Shown: positions 36,901 through 50,700 of the stretch, one piece after another
How the letters are laid out: each line of letters starts with the position of its first letter
How positions within the stretch are numbered: position 1 is the first letter of the stretch
NCBI RefSeq assembly: GCF_019097595.1
Contig: NC_080723.1
Location: 11,578,011-11,642,010 of the forward strand
From: Hemibagrus wyckioides
Lineage: Eukaryota; Chordata; Actinopteri; Siluriformes; Bagridae
DNA length: 64,000 bases
Direction of reading: 5' to 3'
Notes under the pieces: generated by a model
What the model was told of the DNA's origin: nothing
The model's database searches: none
Seen by the model: only the letters and a program-made list of their open reading frames with translations
Translations under genes and position numbers: made by a program

Positions 36901-37544
36901 AGCCATCACAATTTGGCCCTTGTCAAACTCGCTCAAATCCTTACTCTTACCCATTTTTCCTGCTTCTAACACATCAACTTTGAGGACAAAATGTTCACTT
37001 GCTGCCTAATATATCCCACCCACTAACAGGTACCATGATGAGGAGATCATCAGTGTTATTCACTTCACCTCTCAGTGCTCATAATGTTATGGCTGATCGG
37101 TGTAGGTTGTAATGTTTTCTTGTGACAGAGCTGGTGAGTACCTGATTGGTATGGCTGGTTTCTTGCGTCCAAAATTTGTCTCGAAGATGAATCCCTCCAA
37201 GGCAATAAAAACAAACTGGGCAAATGTCACAATGTTCCCGCATCCTCGGAAATCTCTAAAGGGTTCAGATCACAGAAAAAGTCAGCTTCACTTCCGTTAC
37301 CATTCATTCCACACGTCTTTCAACTGGAGACAGAACAGCCTACTGTTATGGCACCGAATAGATCATTATGTTATTAAATACACACAGATATCACATTAAG
37401 CACAGGTTGTTGATAATAAACCGCAGCTGATGATCTGTATAAGACATTAAGCAGAAGTTGCACCGACCTCACCAAAACTTCCAAGAACACAACATTGCTG
37501 CAGCAGCCGACAAACACCAAAGTCACTGCAAAAACCGTGTTCAT
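30917..37544 (-). CDS. slc35b4: Nucleotide-sugar transporter SLC35B4
   Basis: Ten exons splice in frame to 331 aa, the same length as I recall for human SLC35B4: 37,544-37,468; 37,255-37,142; 35,525-35,423; 35,313-35,264; 34,680-34,599; 34,487-34,427; 34,275-34,166; 32,169-32,094; 31,669-31,594; 31,163-30,917. Recognisable segments include [59 protein letters not shown] and [15 protein letters not shown]. It is a multi-span membrane protein of the drug/metabolite transporter superfamily. Human SLC35B4 moves UDP-xylose and UDP-N-acetylglucosamine into Golgi/ER. The last four residues are KKAE, a canonical KKxx ER-retrieval signal. The donor of exon 9 is GTATCC, a weak match. Introns hold a 1.6-kb hAT element and two Tc1-like derivatives. 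It is transcribed divergently from golt1b. Confidence 0.95.
31209..31230. repeat. (GT)n microsatellite
   Basis: About 20 bp of GT ending in GCGCGC, in the last slc35b4 intron. Confidence 0.9.
31236..31558 (+). mobile_element. Tc1-like non-autonomous element (derivative 3, catalytic-core fragment)
   Basis: The ends cgatcagccataag and tatggctgatcagtg match the family. Unlike the other copies, the inside comes from the middle of the transposase: a frame reads [15 protein letters not shown], then a diverged stretch, then LFQQD-like (tttcagcaggataacgtgtcc), the region of the second catalytic aspartate. N- and C-terminal parts are deleted. It lies in slc35b4 intron 9. Confidence 0.8.
32838..33165 (+). 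repeat. tRNA-derived SINE nested in the hAT element
   Basis: Starts gggtggcacggtggcttagt with an A-box-like TGGCTTAGTGG and a B-box-like GGTTCAAGTC about 35 bases later, then the gtttgcatgttctccccgtg and tccaaagacatgc segments of a widespread fish SINE. It is related, in opposite orientation, to 62,070-62,345. Confidence 0.75.
33449..33560. repeat. 14-bp minisatellite, eight units
   Basis: Eight back-to-back units of TTATACAGSTACAG, where S is C or G. The variant base runs C-G-G-C-G-G-C-C, suggesting duplication of a three-unit block. It lies inside the hAT element. Confidence 0.95.
36064..36148. repeat. (GT)n/(GTGA)n microsatellite
   Basis: About 85 bp of GTGT/GAGT repeats, followed by a decayed SINE tail (caatccccagcactaccaaa) to about 36,240. 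In slc35b4 intron 2. Confidence 0.85.
36574..37102 (-). mobile_element. Tc1-like non-autonomous element (derivative 4)
   Basis: Flanked by TA on both sides, with inverted ends caccgaccaggcataacatt and its mirror at the right. On the minus strand it encodes the transposase N-terminus ([20 protein letters not shown], then [20 protein letters not shown]), then is frame-disrupted and joined to the left end with the catalytic region missing. It is the best preserved N-terminus of the family in this window and lies in slc35b4 intron 2. Confidence 0.9.
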
Positions 37545-38149
37545 CTTCACACACCTTAAAGACTATCCTACGACAAGATGAACAAAAATAAATGAATAAA
37601 TGATAACACAAAAACTACACTAATCCCAGGGCTGGCATGTTGTCGTCAAGGTATGCAAAAGCTTTCAATGAACGCGTTCATTTTAGGTTCACCTTCGAGG
37701 TTTTGTGGATATTGTAGTCTTTGCCTTCGTGCTTTTCACGTTACCGCCGTGGTTAAAAAGGCGATACATAAACTACATTTCCCACAAAGGCAGAGTGGGC
37801 CGACTCTATGAGGTGCATTCACGACGGTCAACTATATGTCTAGGCAACCTCAAAGACGTTAAATATATGCCACGGTTTTTATAAACTAATACGCCAATTA
37901 GTTATCATTATATTGTTTGCATTTCAAGATACTGAAGTTAAATGATAAGTAAATGCTAATATAAGCTTAAATGAGATCGCGTTCTGTGTTTCATATTGCG
38001 CAGTTGCAGCGCAGAAGTAACTCTCCAAATGCTCCAGAGTGTTGCGTAGTTACGTGTTTCCGGAAGACGTGGCGATTGCTGAAATTATAACGGTGCGGCG
38101 TTTCGCCTTGATTTTTGCTCACACGGAAGCAAGTTCATAGACCGCAGAA
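37545..38149. promoter_or_regulatory. Divergent promoter shared by slc35b4 and golt1b
   Basis: Only 605 bp separate the two start codons, which point away from each other. The interval has ACTACATTTCCC at 37,772-37,783 (a ZNF143-associated word), CCGGAAG at 38,060-38,066 (ETS-type site), a CRE-like TTACGTG just before it, and no TATA box. These are features of CpG-type housekeeping promoters. Motif calls are by eye. Confidence 0.6.
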
Positions 38150-38408
38150 ATGATCTCCTTAACAGATTCTCAGAGTGAGTGGACTTTGATTGTGTTTATC
38201 TCAGGATTATCGGTCATTACCCCAACGCTGGAGGATTTGAATGGTGAAGATAGGACGGTAGTTTGAATGAATGAGAGCCATCATGGCGCGGCCTGAGACA
38301 AACAAGCAGACTCCCATTCTCCTACAAGCGTCTAGAGTCTTAAACACGTGTTAAATATTTACCTCAATGGTACCAAAAACGTCTAGTTTTAGGACGTGTG
38401 GCATGTAA

Positions 38409-38462
<54 letters not shown>

Positions 38463-38785
38463 CCAGTAGTGAGTGTGATGTACATTACTCTGTGTTCTCT
38501 CTGTATGAACAGAAATCGGGATGGGATTAACAGGCTTCGGCGTGTTCTTCCTCTTCTTTGGGATGATCCTCTTCTTCGATAAAGCTCTGCTGGCCATAGG
38601 GAATGTGAGTGTGATGGAAGACTGAGTTCACCTTTACACCCAAATACTGAATAACTTCAGGACCACACTGTAACCAGAGTGTCCAGTAAACTCTGTCTCT
38701 CTCTCTCTGTGTGTGTGTGTCTGTCTGTCTGTCTCTGTTCTCACTGTCTCTGTTCTCTCTCTTCCTCTCTCTCTTTCTCTCACTT

Positions 38786-38819
<34 letters not shown>

Positions 38820-38916
38820 ACTTTCTCTGTCTGTCTGTCTCTCTCTCTCTCTCTCACTTTCTCTCTCACTTTCTCTGTCTGTCTGTCTCTCTCTCTCTCT
38901 CTGTTCTCTCTGTCTG

Positions 38917-38974
<58 letters not shown>

Positions 38975-39099
38975 TCTCTCTCTGTTCTCTCTGTCTGCCT
39001 CTCTCTCTCTCTCTCTCTTTCTCTCACTTTCTCTGTCTCTCTCTCTCTGTTCTGTCTGCCTCTCTCTCACTCTCTCGCTCTGTTCTCTCCTGTCTCTCT

Positions 39100-39153
<54 letters not shown>

Positions 39154-39201
39154 TTTCTCACTTTCTCTCTGTCTCTCTCTCTCTCTGTTCTCTCTGTCTG
39201 C

Positions 39202-39236
<35 letters not shown>

Positions 39237-39287
39237 TCTTTCTCTCACTTTCTCTCTGTCTCTCTCTCTCTCTCTGTTTTCTGTCTG

Positions 39288-39339
<52 letters not shown>

Positions 39340-39485
39340 ACTTTCTCTCTGTCTCTCTCTCTCTCTCTCTGTTCTCTCTGTCTGCCTCTCTCTCTGTCTC
39401 TCTCTCTCTCTTTCTCTCACTTTCTCTCTGTCTCTCTCTCTCTGTTCTGTCTGCCTCTCTCGCTCTGTTCTCTCCTGTCTCTCTG

Positions 39486-39518
<33 letters not shown>

Positions 39519-39519
39519 A

Positions 39520-39551
<32 letters not shown>

Positions 39552-39734
39552 GTTCTCTCTGTCTGCCTCTCTCTCTCTCTCTTTCTCTCACTTTCTCTCT
39601 GTCTCTCTCTCTCTCTCTCTGTTCTCTCTGTCTGCCTCTCTCTCTCTCTCTTTCTCTCACTTTCTCTCTGTCTCTCTCTCTCTCTGTTCTGTCTGCCTCT
39701 CTCTCACTCTCTCGCTCTGTTCTCTCCTATCTCT

Positions 39735-39780
<46 letters not shown>

Positions 39781-39844
39781 CTCTCTGTCTCTGTTCTCTC
39801 TGTCTCTCTCCCTCTCTCTCTGTCTCTGTTCTCTCTGTCTCTGT

Positions 39845-39877
<33 letters not shown>

Positions 39878-41945
39878 GTTGTCTCTGTCTGTCTGTCTGC
39901 CTCTCTCTCTGTCCCTCTTTCTCTGTCTCTCTGTCCCTCTCTCTGTCTCTCTGTGTGTAGATCTTGTTTGTTGCAGGTCTGTCATTTGTTATTGGTCTGG
40001 AGCGTACTTTCAGATTCTTCTTCCAGCGCCACAAAGTAAAAGCTACCAGTTTCTTTTTGGGAGGAGTGTTTGTGGTGTTGATCGGATGGCCGATCATTGG
40101 CGTGGTACTGGAGATTTATGGCTTCTTCCTCCTTTTCAGGTGAGTTTGGTACAGTTTGATATCACAACAGATTCACTTCATTTGATGAATTAGATTGGAG
40201 ACTGTGAGCCAGACTTTCTCGTCTAACATCAGTGCCTGACCTCACAAATGCGCTTCTAGAGGAATGGTCAAAAATTCCCATAAACACACTCCTAAACCTT
40301 GTGGAAAGCCTTCCCAGAGGGATTACATAGATGTGCATGTAAAGGCAGACGACCCAGTTTTGGCCTGGCTCGCAGTCTCCACTCTAATTCATCCCAAAGA
40401 TGTTCTATCAGGTTGAGGTCAGTCGTTATGGACCTTGCTTTGTGTACTGGTGTGCAGTCATGTTGGAATAGGGATCATCTCCAAACTGTTCCCACAAAAT
40501 TGTCCAAAATGTCTTGGTATGCTGTAGCATACATTGAAGCATTAGGAGTTCCTTTCACTGGAACTAAGGGGCCAATCCCAACCTCTGAATTCAATCATTT
40601 GGAGAGGTGTCCCATAACTTTTGGCAATATAGTGTCTCTCTATCTATAGTGTAAATTTTCACCATGCTTTAGTTCAAATATTAATTATTTCCAGCAGGTC
40701 ATTTTTTGCCTTGGTAAAAATAGAGTAGCAGAATGAGGACATTTCTCATCCTCGTTGCGTAAGGTCTTTTGGAGTAAATCTGGTCAGCTGTCAGTTTGCT
40801 GCCTTTTAATTTGCCATTCAGCGAAGACATAATGAATATAATGGCATTCATACACATTGCTCATGTCATACATTATAATACATTATGGATTAAGTTTTGT
40901 AAAAGCTGAAAAAACCCTGCTAAGCCTTTAGAAAGTGGTTATGTATGTTACATGGTGCCTTTATACAGCTGCTAGCTATTTGAACCCAACATCTGTCCTC
41001 TCTCTGTGTGTATGTGTGTGTGTGTGTGCTGTAGGGGCTTCTTCCCAGTGGCAGTTGGCTTCATCAGAAGAATACCCATTCTCGGTTCACTGCTTAATCT
41101 CCCCGGCATCAGTGGGGTAAGTACTGTCCATGACTCTTTTATACATTCATACTGCATTGAGGATTCAGAAAGATATGTTACAAAGAATTAAGTGAAAGGA
41201 TAAATGTTTTGCATCTCTGGCTATACACTGACTGATGGATGTGTGGATGTAGGACACAGCTTTTAATAACTGAGAAAAATCAACTATGTAAATAAGTATA
41301 TCGCAAAGAATGGAGACTCTGCTGGAGTGTGTACAGGGATATGTGAAGAAAAAATGTCACTGTGTTGTAATATATATGCGACAAAACCAAGGCTTCTTAT
41401 TTCTTTGAAAAGCTTTTCTTCATATTTCTTCAACCAATTACCAGAGCAGACCAGTATCCATAATCACAGATGATTTGAAACGGACACTGAAACTGTCCCA
41501 CTGTAGGTGTCTGGTTGTTTTGTGCAAGGTTGTGTTGTTGTTGTTTGCTAAAATTCACCCATGCAGAACTCTCCTTCTATGAAATCATCAGAAGACTGAG
41601 CGTCACATGATACACTGACAGGTGTGGTGCATGTAGCAGGCCAAAAAAATTAATCCAAACATAATATATTTAATAGAAATTATGATGATGATTTTCGATC
41701 AGCTTTATTATTACCATGTTGACTGACAGAAATATAAAAATGTATATTAAGAGTCTCACTGAGTAGACACCTGATCACTTAGTTGATTGTTGTAAATCAA
41801 ATCTGATACATTTGAAAAGCCTTGCATTTGATTTTCTTTCAAAAATATCACACTATATACTTGATGAAGGAAGATAATGGCTTTGTATGATTGTTTTTTT
41901 TTCTAGTTGGTGGACAAAGTCGGTGAAAGCAACGCCATGGTATAA
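38150..41945 (+). CDS. golt1b: Vesicle transport protein GOT1B (GOLT1B)
   Basis: Five exons (38,150-38,174; 38,513-38,604; 39,961-40,139; 41,035-41,116; 41,907-41,945) give 138 aa, the usual length. The protein starts [20 protein letters not shown], contains [15 protein letters not shown] and [17 protein letters not shown], and ends [10 protein letters not shown], all typical of vertebrate GOLT1B. Four short membrane segments are visible. Yeast Got1 and its homologues act in ER-to-Golgi vesicle transport and fusion. Intron 2 contains a (GT)n block and a 1.27-kb pyrimidine tract that ends at the exon 3 acceptor. Intron 3 contains a fold-back Tc1 derivative. A polyadenylation signal AATAAA is at 42,608-42,613. 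It is divergent from slc35b4 and convergent with ldhb. Confidence 0.96.
38412..38461. repeat. (GT)n microsatellite in golt1b intron 1
   Basis: About 50 bp of pure GT, about 50 bp before the exon 2 acceptor at 38,511-38,512. Confidence 0.95.
38692..39959. repeat. 1.27-kb CT-rich tract with higher-order units in golt1b intron 2
   Basis: A nearly pure pyrimidine run on the coding strand, made of TC dinucleotide blocks interspersed with recurring words such as TGTTCTCTCTGTCTGCC and CTTTCTCTCACTTTCTC. The words recur in the same order at roughly 90-170-bp intervals, showing expansion by larger units. The tract ends directly at the exon 3 acceptor (GTGTGTAG|ATC). It leaves long frames open on both strands (Ser/Leu-rich or Arg/Glu-rich); these are not genes. 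Confidence 0.97.
40187..40645. mobile_element. Fold-back Tc1-like element, copy 1 (in golt1b intron 3)
   Basis: The left part matches transposase C-terminal coding (equivalent of [10 protein letters not shown], plus strand). After gtgcatgtaaaggcagacga and cccagttttgg the sequence turns into the reverse complement of the transposase interior, ending in the terminal wording ttttggcaatatagtgtc. The same junction occurs in the copy at 58,959-59,733. Confidence 0.75.
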
Positions 41946-42607
41946 CAAGAAAAGTCCATTTAAAACAATTTTTCTCTGTGTTGTTACCACTTATTTAAAC
42001 TCCTCAATCTTATTTGTAACTTGACGCCCTTATCGGCAACCAGTGAATGTCTGAAATGAGAATTTCTCACGTTTGAGAAAGGGCAGTGCTTTTATGTGGC
42101 ACATGTAGTCACCTTGTAAAAAGCAATGTGACCAATAGAGAGCTGTTATTTCTGGAAACTGATCCACAGCCCAAATTGGGCTCGGCTACTTTCTCTGCTG
42201 CATCACCTCCATCGGAGAGGTAACGTGGATTTGAACCAGTAGAGGGCGTGTTTTGATGGTGCGCCTATTTTCCGGCTTTTGAACCAACCTGCTGTGGGAG
42301 GAACCGAAGTTTGCTACTTCATTTTTAGCTTTCTTTATGCCGCTGTTACAGAAATCGAATGATCTCCATGTATGATGGTGTTACTGGAATTCTGCTTGTT
42401 CAGGTGCCAACTGCTTTTAAGAGTGTGCTGTATTGAAGCGGGTTGCGAGAACAGCACACCGAATGAGCTACAAACCTCATCATGTTACTGGCTCAGTGAG
42501 GAATTAGTAGCCTTTGTGAAACACACGTGATACTACATGTAAATACGTATTTTAAGTAATGTATAAGACTGATGTACATTTTTTTTACACAGAGACAGCA
42601 ACAGTTT

Positions 42608-42655
42608 AATAAACCTCTCCATGTCTGTATATGTCTGGCTGTTTCAGTCTTTATT
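42608..42655. terminator. Facing polyadenylation signals of golt1b and ldhb
   Basis: AATAAA for golt1b at 42,608-42,613 (+) and AATAAA for ldhb at 42,655-42,650 (-) lie 36 bp apart and point at each other. With cleavage 10-30 bases downstream, the two 3' ends should meet or overlap. Confidence 0.65.
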
Positions 42656-42863
42656 TTCAAACAATCAAGAACAAATCAATCCATTTTTGTGTACATATAA
42701 TTTACATGTTCATCGCGCATAGCAGATGAGAGCTGCATCTAGACCTACCTCTGCTCATATTATTAGCGTAATAAGCAGGAGATCAATGACAAAGCTGCTG
42801 TGTTAGTCAAGATGTTAGTCTGAAAAACTAATGAACAAGCGCACTTGCTCCTGAGCACGGCTC

Positions 42864-45594
<2,731 letters not shown>

Positions 45595-46094
45595 ATTTAG
45601 TACTGTAAAAAAAGAAACTACATAAATCAGTGCAAACATACACAAACGTGCAGGACTCTGAGAAATGATTCGTTTCTTGATTTATGGTTGGAACTTATAT
45701 GCTGGTTAATGCAAAAATAACAGGAATAACAGCACATTCTGCTTGAGCAAAATCTTATCAACAGGTTTCAATATTCATGTGATATTTACACAAACACATA
45801 AATACAGATAAAGGTTTATCATTAATAATATGCACCAGCTATACTGGGAATCATATACAGTATTTACATTTGTGTTTTTTATTTAGTGAGCTCTTATTCG
45901 TCCTCTAAATTAAAAATCTCGTTTGATATCTGTTCCAGGTCTCCTTACATCAAGGTCACATCTATGACACACCCACATTATGGAAGGCAGACACACAAAC
46001 CCAGGTCTCTCTCAGTACACACAAACTGCACACAAACATTTAGCTGCATTGCAGCTTGGCACAAACATCAGCTGAACACTTGCCTTCCCTGTAG

Positions 46095-46330
46095 ACGCTT
46101 TGAGCTCCCAGGTACAAATACCACCATGAAATCATCATGGTAGGGCAGCTGAGAGGAGAGCAGGTGACTGCAGTGTTTCGGCAGTGGCGTCGCTGTGTGA
46201 CACTTCCTCAAAGCTGCAGCAGAGACAGAGCGGGAGGAGAGAAGAGGAGAGGAGAGGAGGGCTCAGAGACTCCACGCCTTCTCCTTTGAGGACTGTGTGT
46301 AGTAAAACACAGAGCCTTATATGTAGACAG
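46095..46330 (-). promoter_or_regulatory. Probable ldhb promoter and non-coding first exon
   Basis: On the minus strand a TATA-like ACATATAAGG at about 46,316-46,325 precedes a purine/pyrimidine-biased leader about 30 bases downstream. The ldhb coding exon begins with an acceptor, so the first exon must be upstream, and this is the most promoter-like stretch. Inferred, not shown. Confidence 0.35.
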
Positions 46331-47376
46331 CTAATGGTGTTACTGTAATCCCATGACACTTTCTGTATAACCTGACCTGCTCTGTATAACCAAGGTAACC
46401 ACTCAGACCCAAGAAAGGATCAACTAATAGCATGTTGAACAAGCTATTACTCAAATTAAACCAGCCTCGTCTTCATCTGGCTTTCGCAATTTAACAGAGA
46501 AATTCAATTAACATTATTTTTTTTTTTTATCCAAGTGCATTTAATCATGTCCTCATTAATTTAGGACAAGACATTAATTAAGTTTTATTTTTTAATTCTA
46601 AAAAAAATAAGACAAGAGGTCTTAAATTCATGAGGGATAAATTAAATCCAATTTCCAATACATTATGGATATTATACTATACAGCAGTGATTCTCACAGT
46701 GCCCCACATTTTTTTTAATGGTTTATAAAATAAACCTGTACTGAAAAGGGTCTATAAATGTGAAAGGTGCCTAACTGTAAAACATTCAAAAAACCCATAT
46801 AAAGTTTCTAACTTCCTGAAGAACATAAACATTATACACATTATCTAATCTAGCTTATGTTAACCTGTTTGTCAAACTAAACTCGAAAGCACAAGGACTG
46901 AATATAACATGCAAATCAAGTCTTTAAATCAACTGATAACCTGTACTTTGTGCTGCTGGGTATGTGCATCACTTATGTAAATCAGTTTTATATCAAATAA
47001 GAATACCTTAGTTAAACAAAGACAGAGATTTTGTGGGCCAAAGCCAACCAGGTTGGTTTTTGAATATAATTTGCATGTCACGCCTGGCCACCTCAAATAC
47101 ATATTCATGAATCTAAACTTTCTGAGCTGCATGGAAAGTGGATTTGCAAACAGGGCCACAATTTAACCATGACTCCAAGGCTCAAAAAAAAACATTAAAG
47201 GAAATTTCTCAATTAAATTAGTATGGATTGTAACCACATATCACCTCCCCATTTCTTGTCAGTAAGACTGTTCACCAAGAACAATAAACGTTTTATCAGT
47301 TAGTCACTTACCTACAGTGCTGAAACTTAAACAAATCAAGGAGTTCAAGACAATGTAATATTAATAGTGAACATCC
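46331..47376. other. AT-rich intergenic stretch between ldhb and slc25a3
   Basis: I see no gene, RNA or recognised transposon. Short poly(A)/poly(T) runs and unique AT-rich DNA fill it. Confidence 0.6.
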
Positions 47377-47382
47377 TTTATT
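47377..47382 (-). terminator. Polyadenylation signal of slc25a3
   Basis: AATAAA on the minus strand, about 385 bases after the slc25a3 stop codon at 47,765. Confidence 0.55.
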
Positions 47383-47764
47383 TCATCCCTTTTAATGGAT
47401 AAATATCCAAATAAGGTACTGCTGTACTCTAAATTAGAGTGTGAACATGGAATACTTTTGGGACAAAAACTGGATCAGTTATTATTGTAGTTAAGGAGAG
47501 AATGTGCAAAATGACATTTAAACAAAGAGAGAAAGACAGCGTCACATTTCCAGATCGTCTTTTTAAATCATACTATTGACAATTTAAAACCAGATGGAAT
47601 TCACTCATGTCATAATCTAAATGAAACCTCTATACATGGAGGAAATCCCTCTCAGAGTCCAGATGACCGAGACGAGCAGCAGCCTGGGAGGAACAGTGTA
47701 GCATTTGGGAGCTTAAATATAGAAAACAGGAGGGAACGTGATAAACCGAGGAATGAGCAGTTCT

Positions 47765-50700
47765 CTACTCTGTAAGACCCAGCTTCTTCTTCAGAGACTC
47801 TGGCATCTCTGGTGGAGGGGGGCGGGGCAGGCGGAAGTACACCTTCACAGAGTCATAGATGAACCACTGCAGGGCGGTCAGGGTACCGATCATAATGATA
47901 CGGGCCACTAGACCCTTCCAGACACCTGAAAAGAAAGAGCCAAGTCAGAAGAAACCAGTACTTAGGTCTACTCATTCCATATTAACACAAAGTTCTTGTC
48001 CGCCCTCCAGCTCATCTACCCTGGTGAAGTCCACCATGGGAGCCAGGGTAGAGACTGGGCTGAAGGAGCAGGTAGACTGCTCTCACACACCAATGACTCA
48101 AGCACCTCCAACTGTACAGCCAGAAAAGCTGCTGGGAGCCTCCACTCTGGAGCTATGACACTCAGAGCTGGAGGACTCCCTAGAGGTGGACTTAAGGAGC
48201 GTGTGGTCCATCTAACCCCACCATAATACATAAAAGTTGGGCATTCAAGTAAGAAACCTTTCATTTTATTCTTTCCAAATTATATAAAAGTTGAGCTACT
48301 CTAGCCATTCTTATCAGAGGCATATACATACTCTGAAATTATCCCACCATATGTATATACATTTGCTTAATGCCATATTTTAAAGTGTAAATGTTAAAAA
48401 CAGGGTGCGAAATACTCACCCATGGGCCCAAGCCTCTTCAGCACTTGAGCTGCTGTGCTTCCCTTCTCCTTGTTCAGCACAGACACCACAGAGTCAGCAG
48501 GGTGCGACACAATGGCACAGAAAACACCAGCTACACAGGAAGATAGAAACCACAGTGGTCAATATTCAAATGCACCTTTACACCTACACTTTAATAATGC
48601 AAAGCAGCAGTGGCACGCATGAAGATTTAAGCTCATAAGACATTTATTTAAACCAATCAGAAAAAGAATGAATGAACAGAGACAGACAAAGCAATAAAGT
48701 GAGCCTAGTACATATCGCAGTGTAACATGGCTATGATCAGCCAAGCTTACCAATGTAACCAGCCACAAAGGTGACCACCAGCTGCTCGGGCTTGCTGCAC
48801 TCGCTGCGGGGTTTGGGTACCACATACTTGTAGAGCAGCTCAACTGTGCGCTCAAAACAGGCAAATTTCATCATGGTGTAGGGGATCTGCCTCATCCACA
48901 GGGGAACCACACCCTTGTAGAATCTGCCAAAAGAACATGGAAAAAGAATTCTCAGCTGCCAGGGATGTGAATTATTATTATTCCTTTTTTTTAACTGCAG
49001 CCTTAGAAAGCTGCCTTGCATACAATGTTGGCAAAAAAAGAAACAGGGCAATACAATAAAAATGACAGCCAGATAATCAGCACACAATGACTACAAGTTA
49101 AAACCAAATACACTGATAGCAAAAAGAAATAAATTTGCCTCACAGGTATGGGTCTTGAGCTACAAAGTTATAACTTAAAGCAACAGCTTGGTGAAAGTTT
49201 ATTGTGTCCGCCCTCCAGCTTGTCTACCCTGGTGAAGTCCACTGTGGGTGCCAGGGCAGCAACTCGGCTGAAGGAGCAGGTAGACTGCTCTCACACGCCA
49301 ATGACTCAAGCACCTCCAACTGTACAGCCAGAAAAGCTGCTGGGAGCCTCCAGCCTGGAGCTGCATGCTCAAAAGAACAGCAGCACCAGAGCCGAAGGAC
49401 TCCCTAGAGGTGGATCTAAGGAACGTGTGTAGCAATTTTGCTTAACATGATGTTGTAATTCTAAGTCTTCTGGAAACTAAAAAAAAAGGACACTTACGCC
49501 CAGAGACCCTCCTCAGCGTACATCTTGGGGGCACACTCCCTCAGGGTGTTGGCATAGCCAGGCTGGGTCTGGATGCGCACTTTACATGCCTCCATTGGGG
49601 CCAGAGCTATATCAGCAAAGAATTCAGCACTAGCAGAGGCTGCGAGGTACAGAGAGGTTCTCCACAAGTAGGCATTTTCCTGTTTGAGCAGAAGGAGGAG
49701 CATTAAACTGTGGCCTGTTACCTTTATACACAATTTCATAGTAGGCAAACTGATTGTAGACAAATTTCTATGTTGAGGCAATCAGGCCAACACAAGCAGT
49801 CAGCATCCCTAAGCACTGGGTAACTTACAGAGAATCAAGACCACTAACACACAAAATTTCCTAGCAAGCTTGGTATTTGTAGGAAAAAATCGGGCATATA
49901 AACCTGCCTATACTGCAAGAATGCCATACAGTCACTCTAAAGATACAGTTATCTTTAATCCTTTTTTGATTTAAATAAATGACCAATTTGATAACAATTA
50001 AAGGACATGTGCAGACAGAATCATGTAAAGAGACAACTAGTTTTTAATCAAAACTAGGTTGTCCAATCAGAAGAACGCACCTCTCCAAGCAGGTCACCAT
50101 ACAGAATCTTGAACACCTCATAGAAGCCAAACTTGCAGAGACCCTGCATGGAGTATCCGATGAAGGTTGGTGCCCATCCCTTAGCAAGCCCCCGAACGCC
50201 ATCTTCCTTAATTGTGACCGAGAATCCATTAAAGATGCTCCTGTACTTTGCAGGGTCCACCTAAATGAAACACTTGATTAGTTTAATTGCTCATCAAGTA
50301 CATATAGAAACATGAAGGTCACTTTCATTCTGTGAACTGGTTGGTTATGATGAGTGCACACCATGTTCAAATGATATACATGCATTTCAAAACTGAAAAC
50401 GGTTGTTACGGTTTTTAAATATGATTATAATTTCCTTGACATCAGTAGAACAAATCACATCGTAAGAAGGCATGAAGAGAGCCAAATTCAACAATGCATA
50501 AATCATCCTAAAACAGTCAGTGTGAACTCTGATCAATTCAATTTAAAAAAAAAAAAAAAAAAAAACCCACCATATGCTTATACAAATATTGGTCTCCTAT
50601 TCATGCCTGCTTAAAATGGACAATGAACATCAACTAGCTAAACTTTTGTTTCTCAGTGTAATACAGACCTGAAGCCGACATTTGACCAAGTCAAGGGGCA

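Noticed and set aside
39024..40097. Arg/Glu-rich frames on the minus strand through the same tract
   Set aside because: Mirror image of the CT repeat (GAGA gives RERE). No start, splice or domain evidence.
38679..40193. A 504-codon open frame rich in Ser and Leu, and two parallel frames of over 400 codons, overlapping golt1b exon 3
   Set aside because: CT repeats contain no stop codons in any forward frame, so all three frames stay open together. Only the short part after 39,961 is real coding sequence, and in the golt1b frame.
47996..48226. Plus-strand frame of 76 codons similar to another at 49,204-49,407, seeming to be a repeated small protein
   Set aside because: The similarity is explained by the two antisense H/ACA snoRNA-like sequences. 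Frames differ in length and have no conserved start context.
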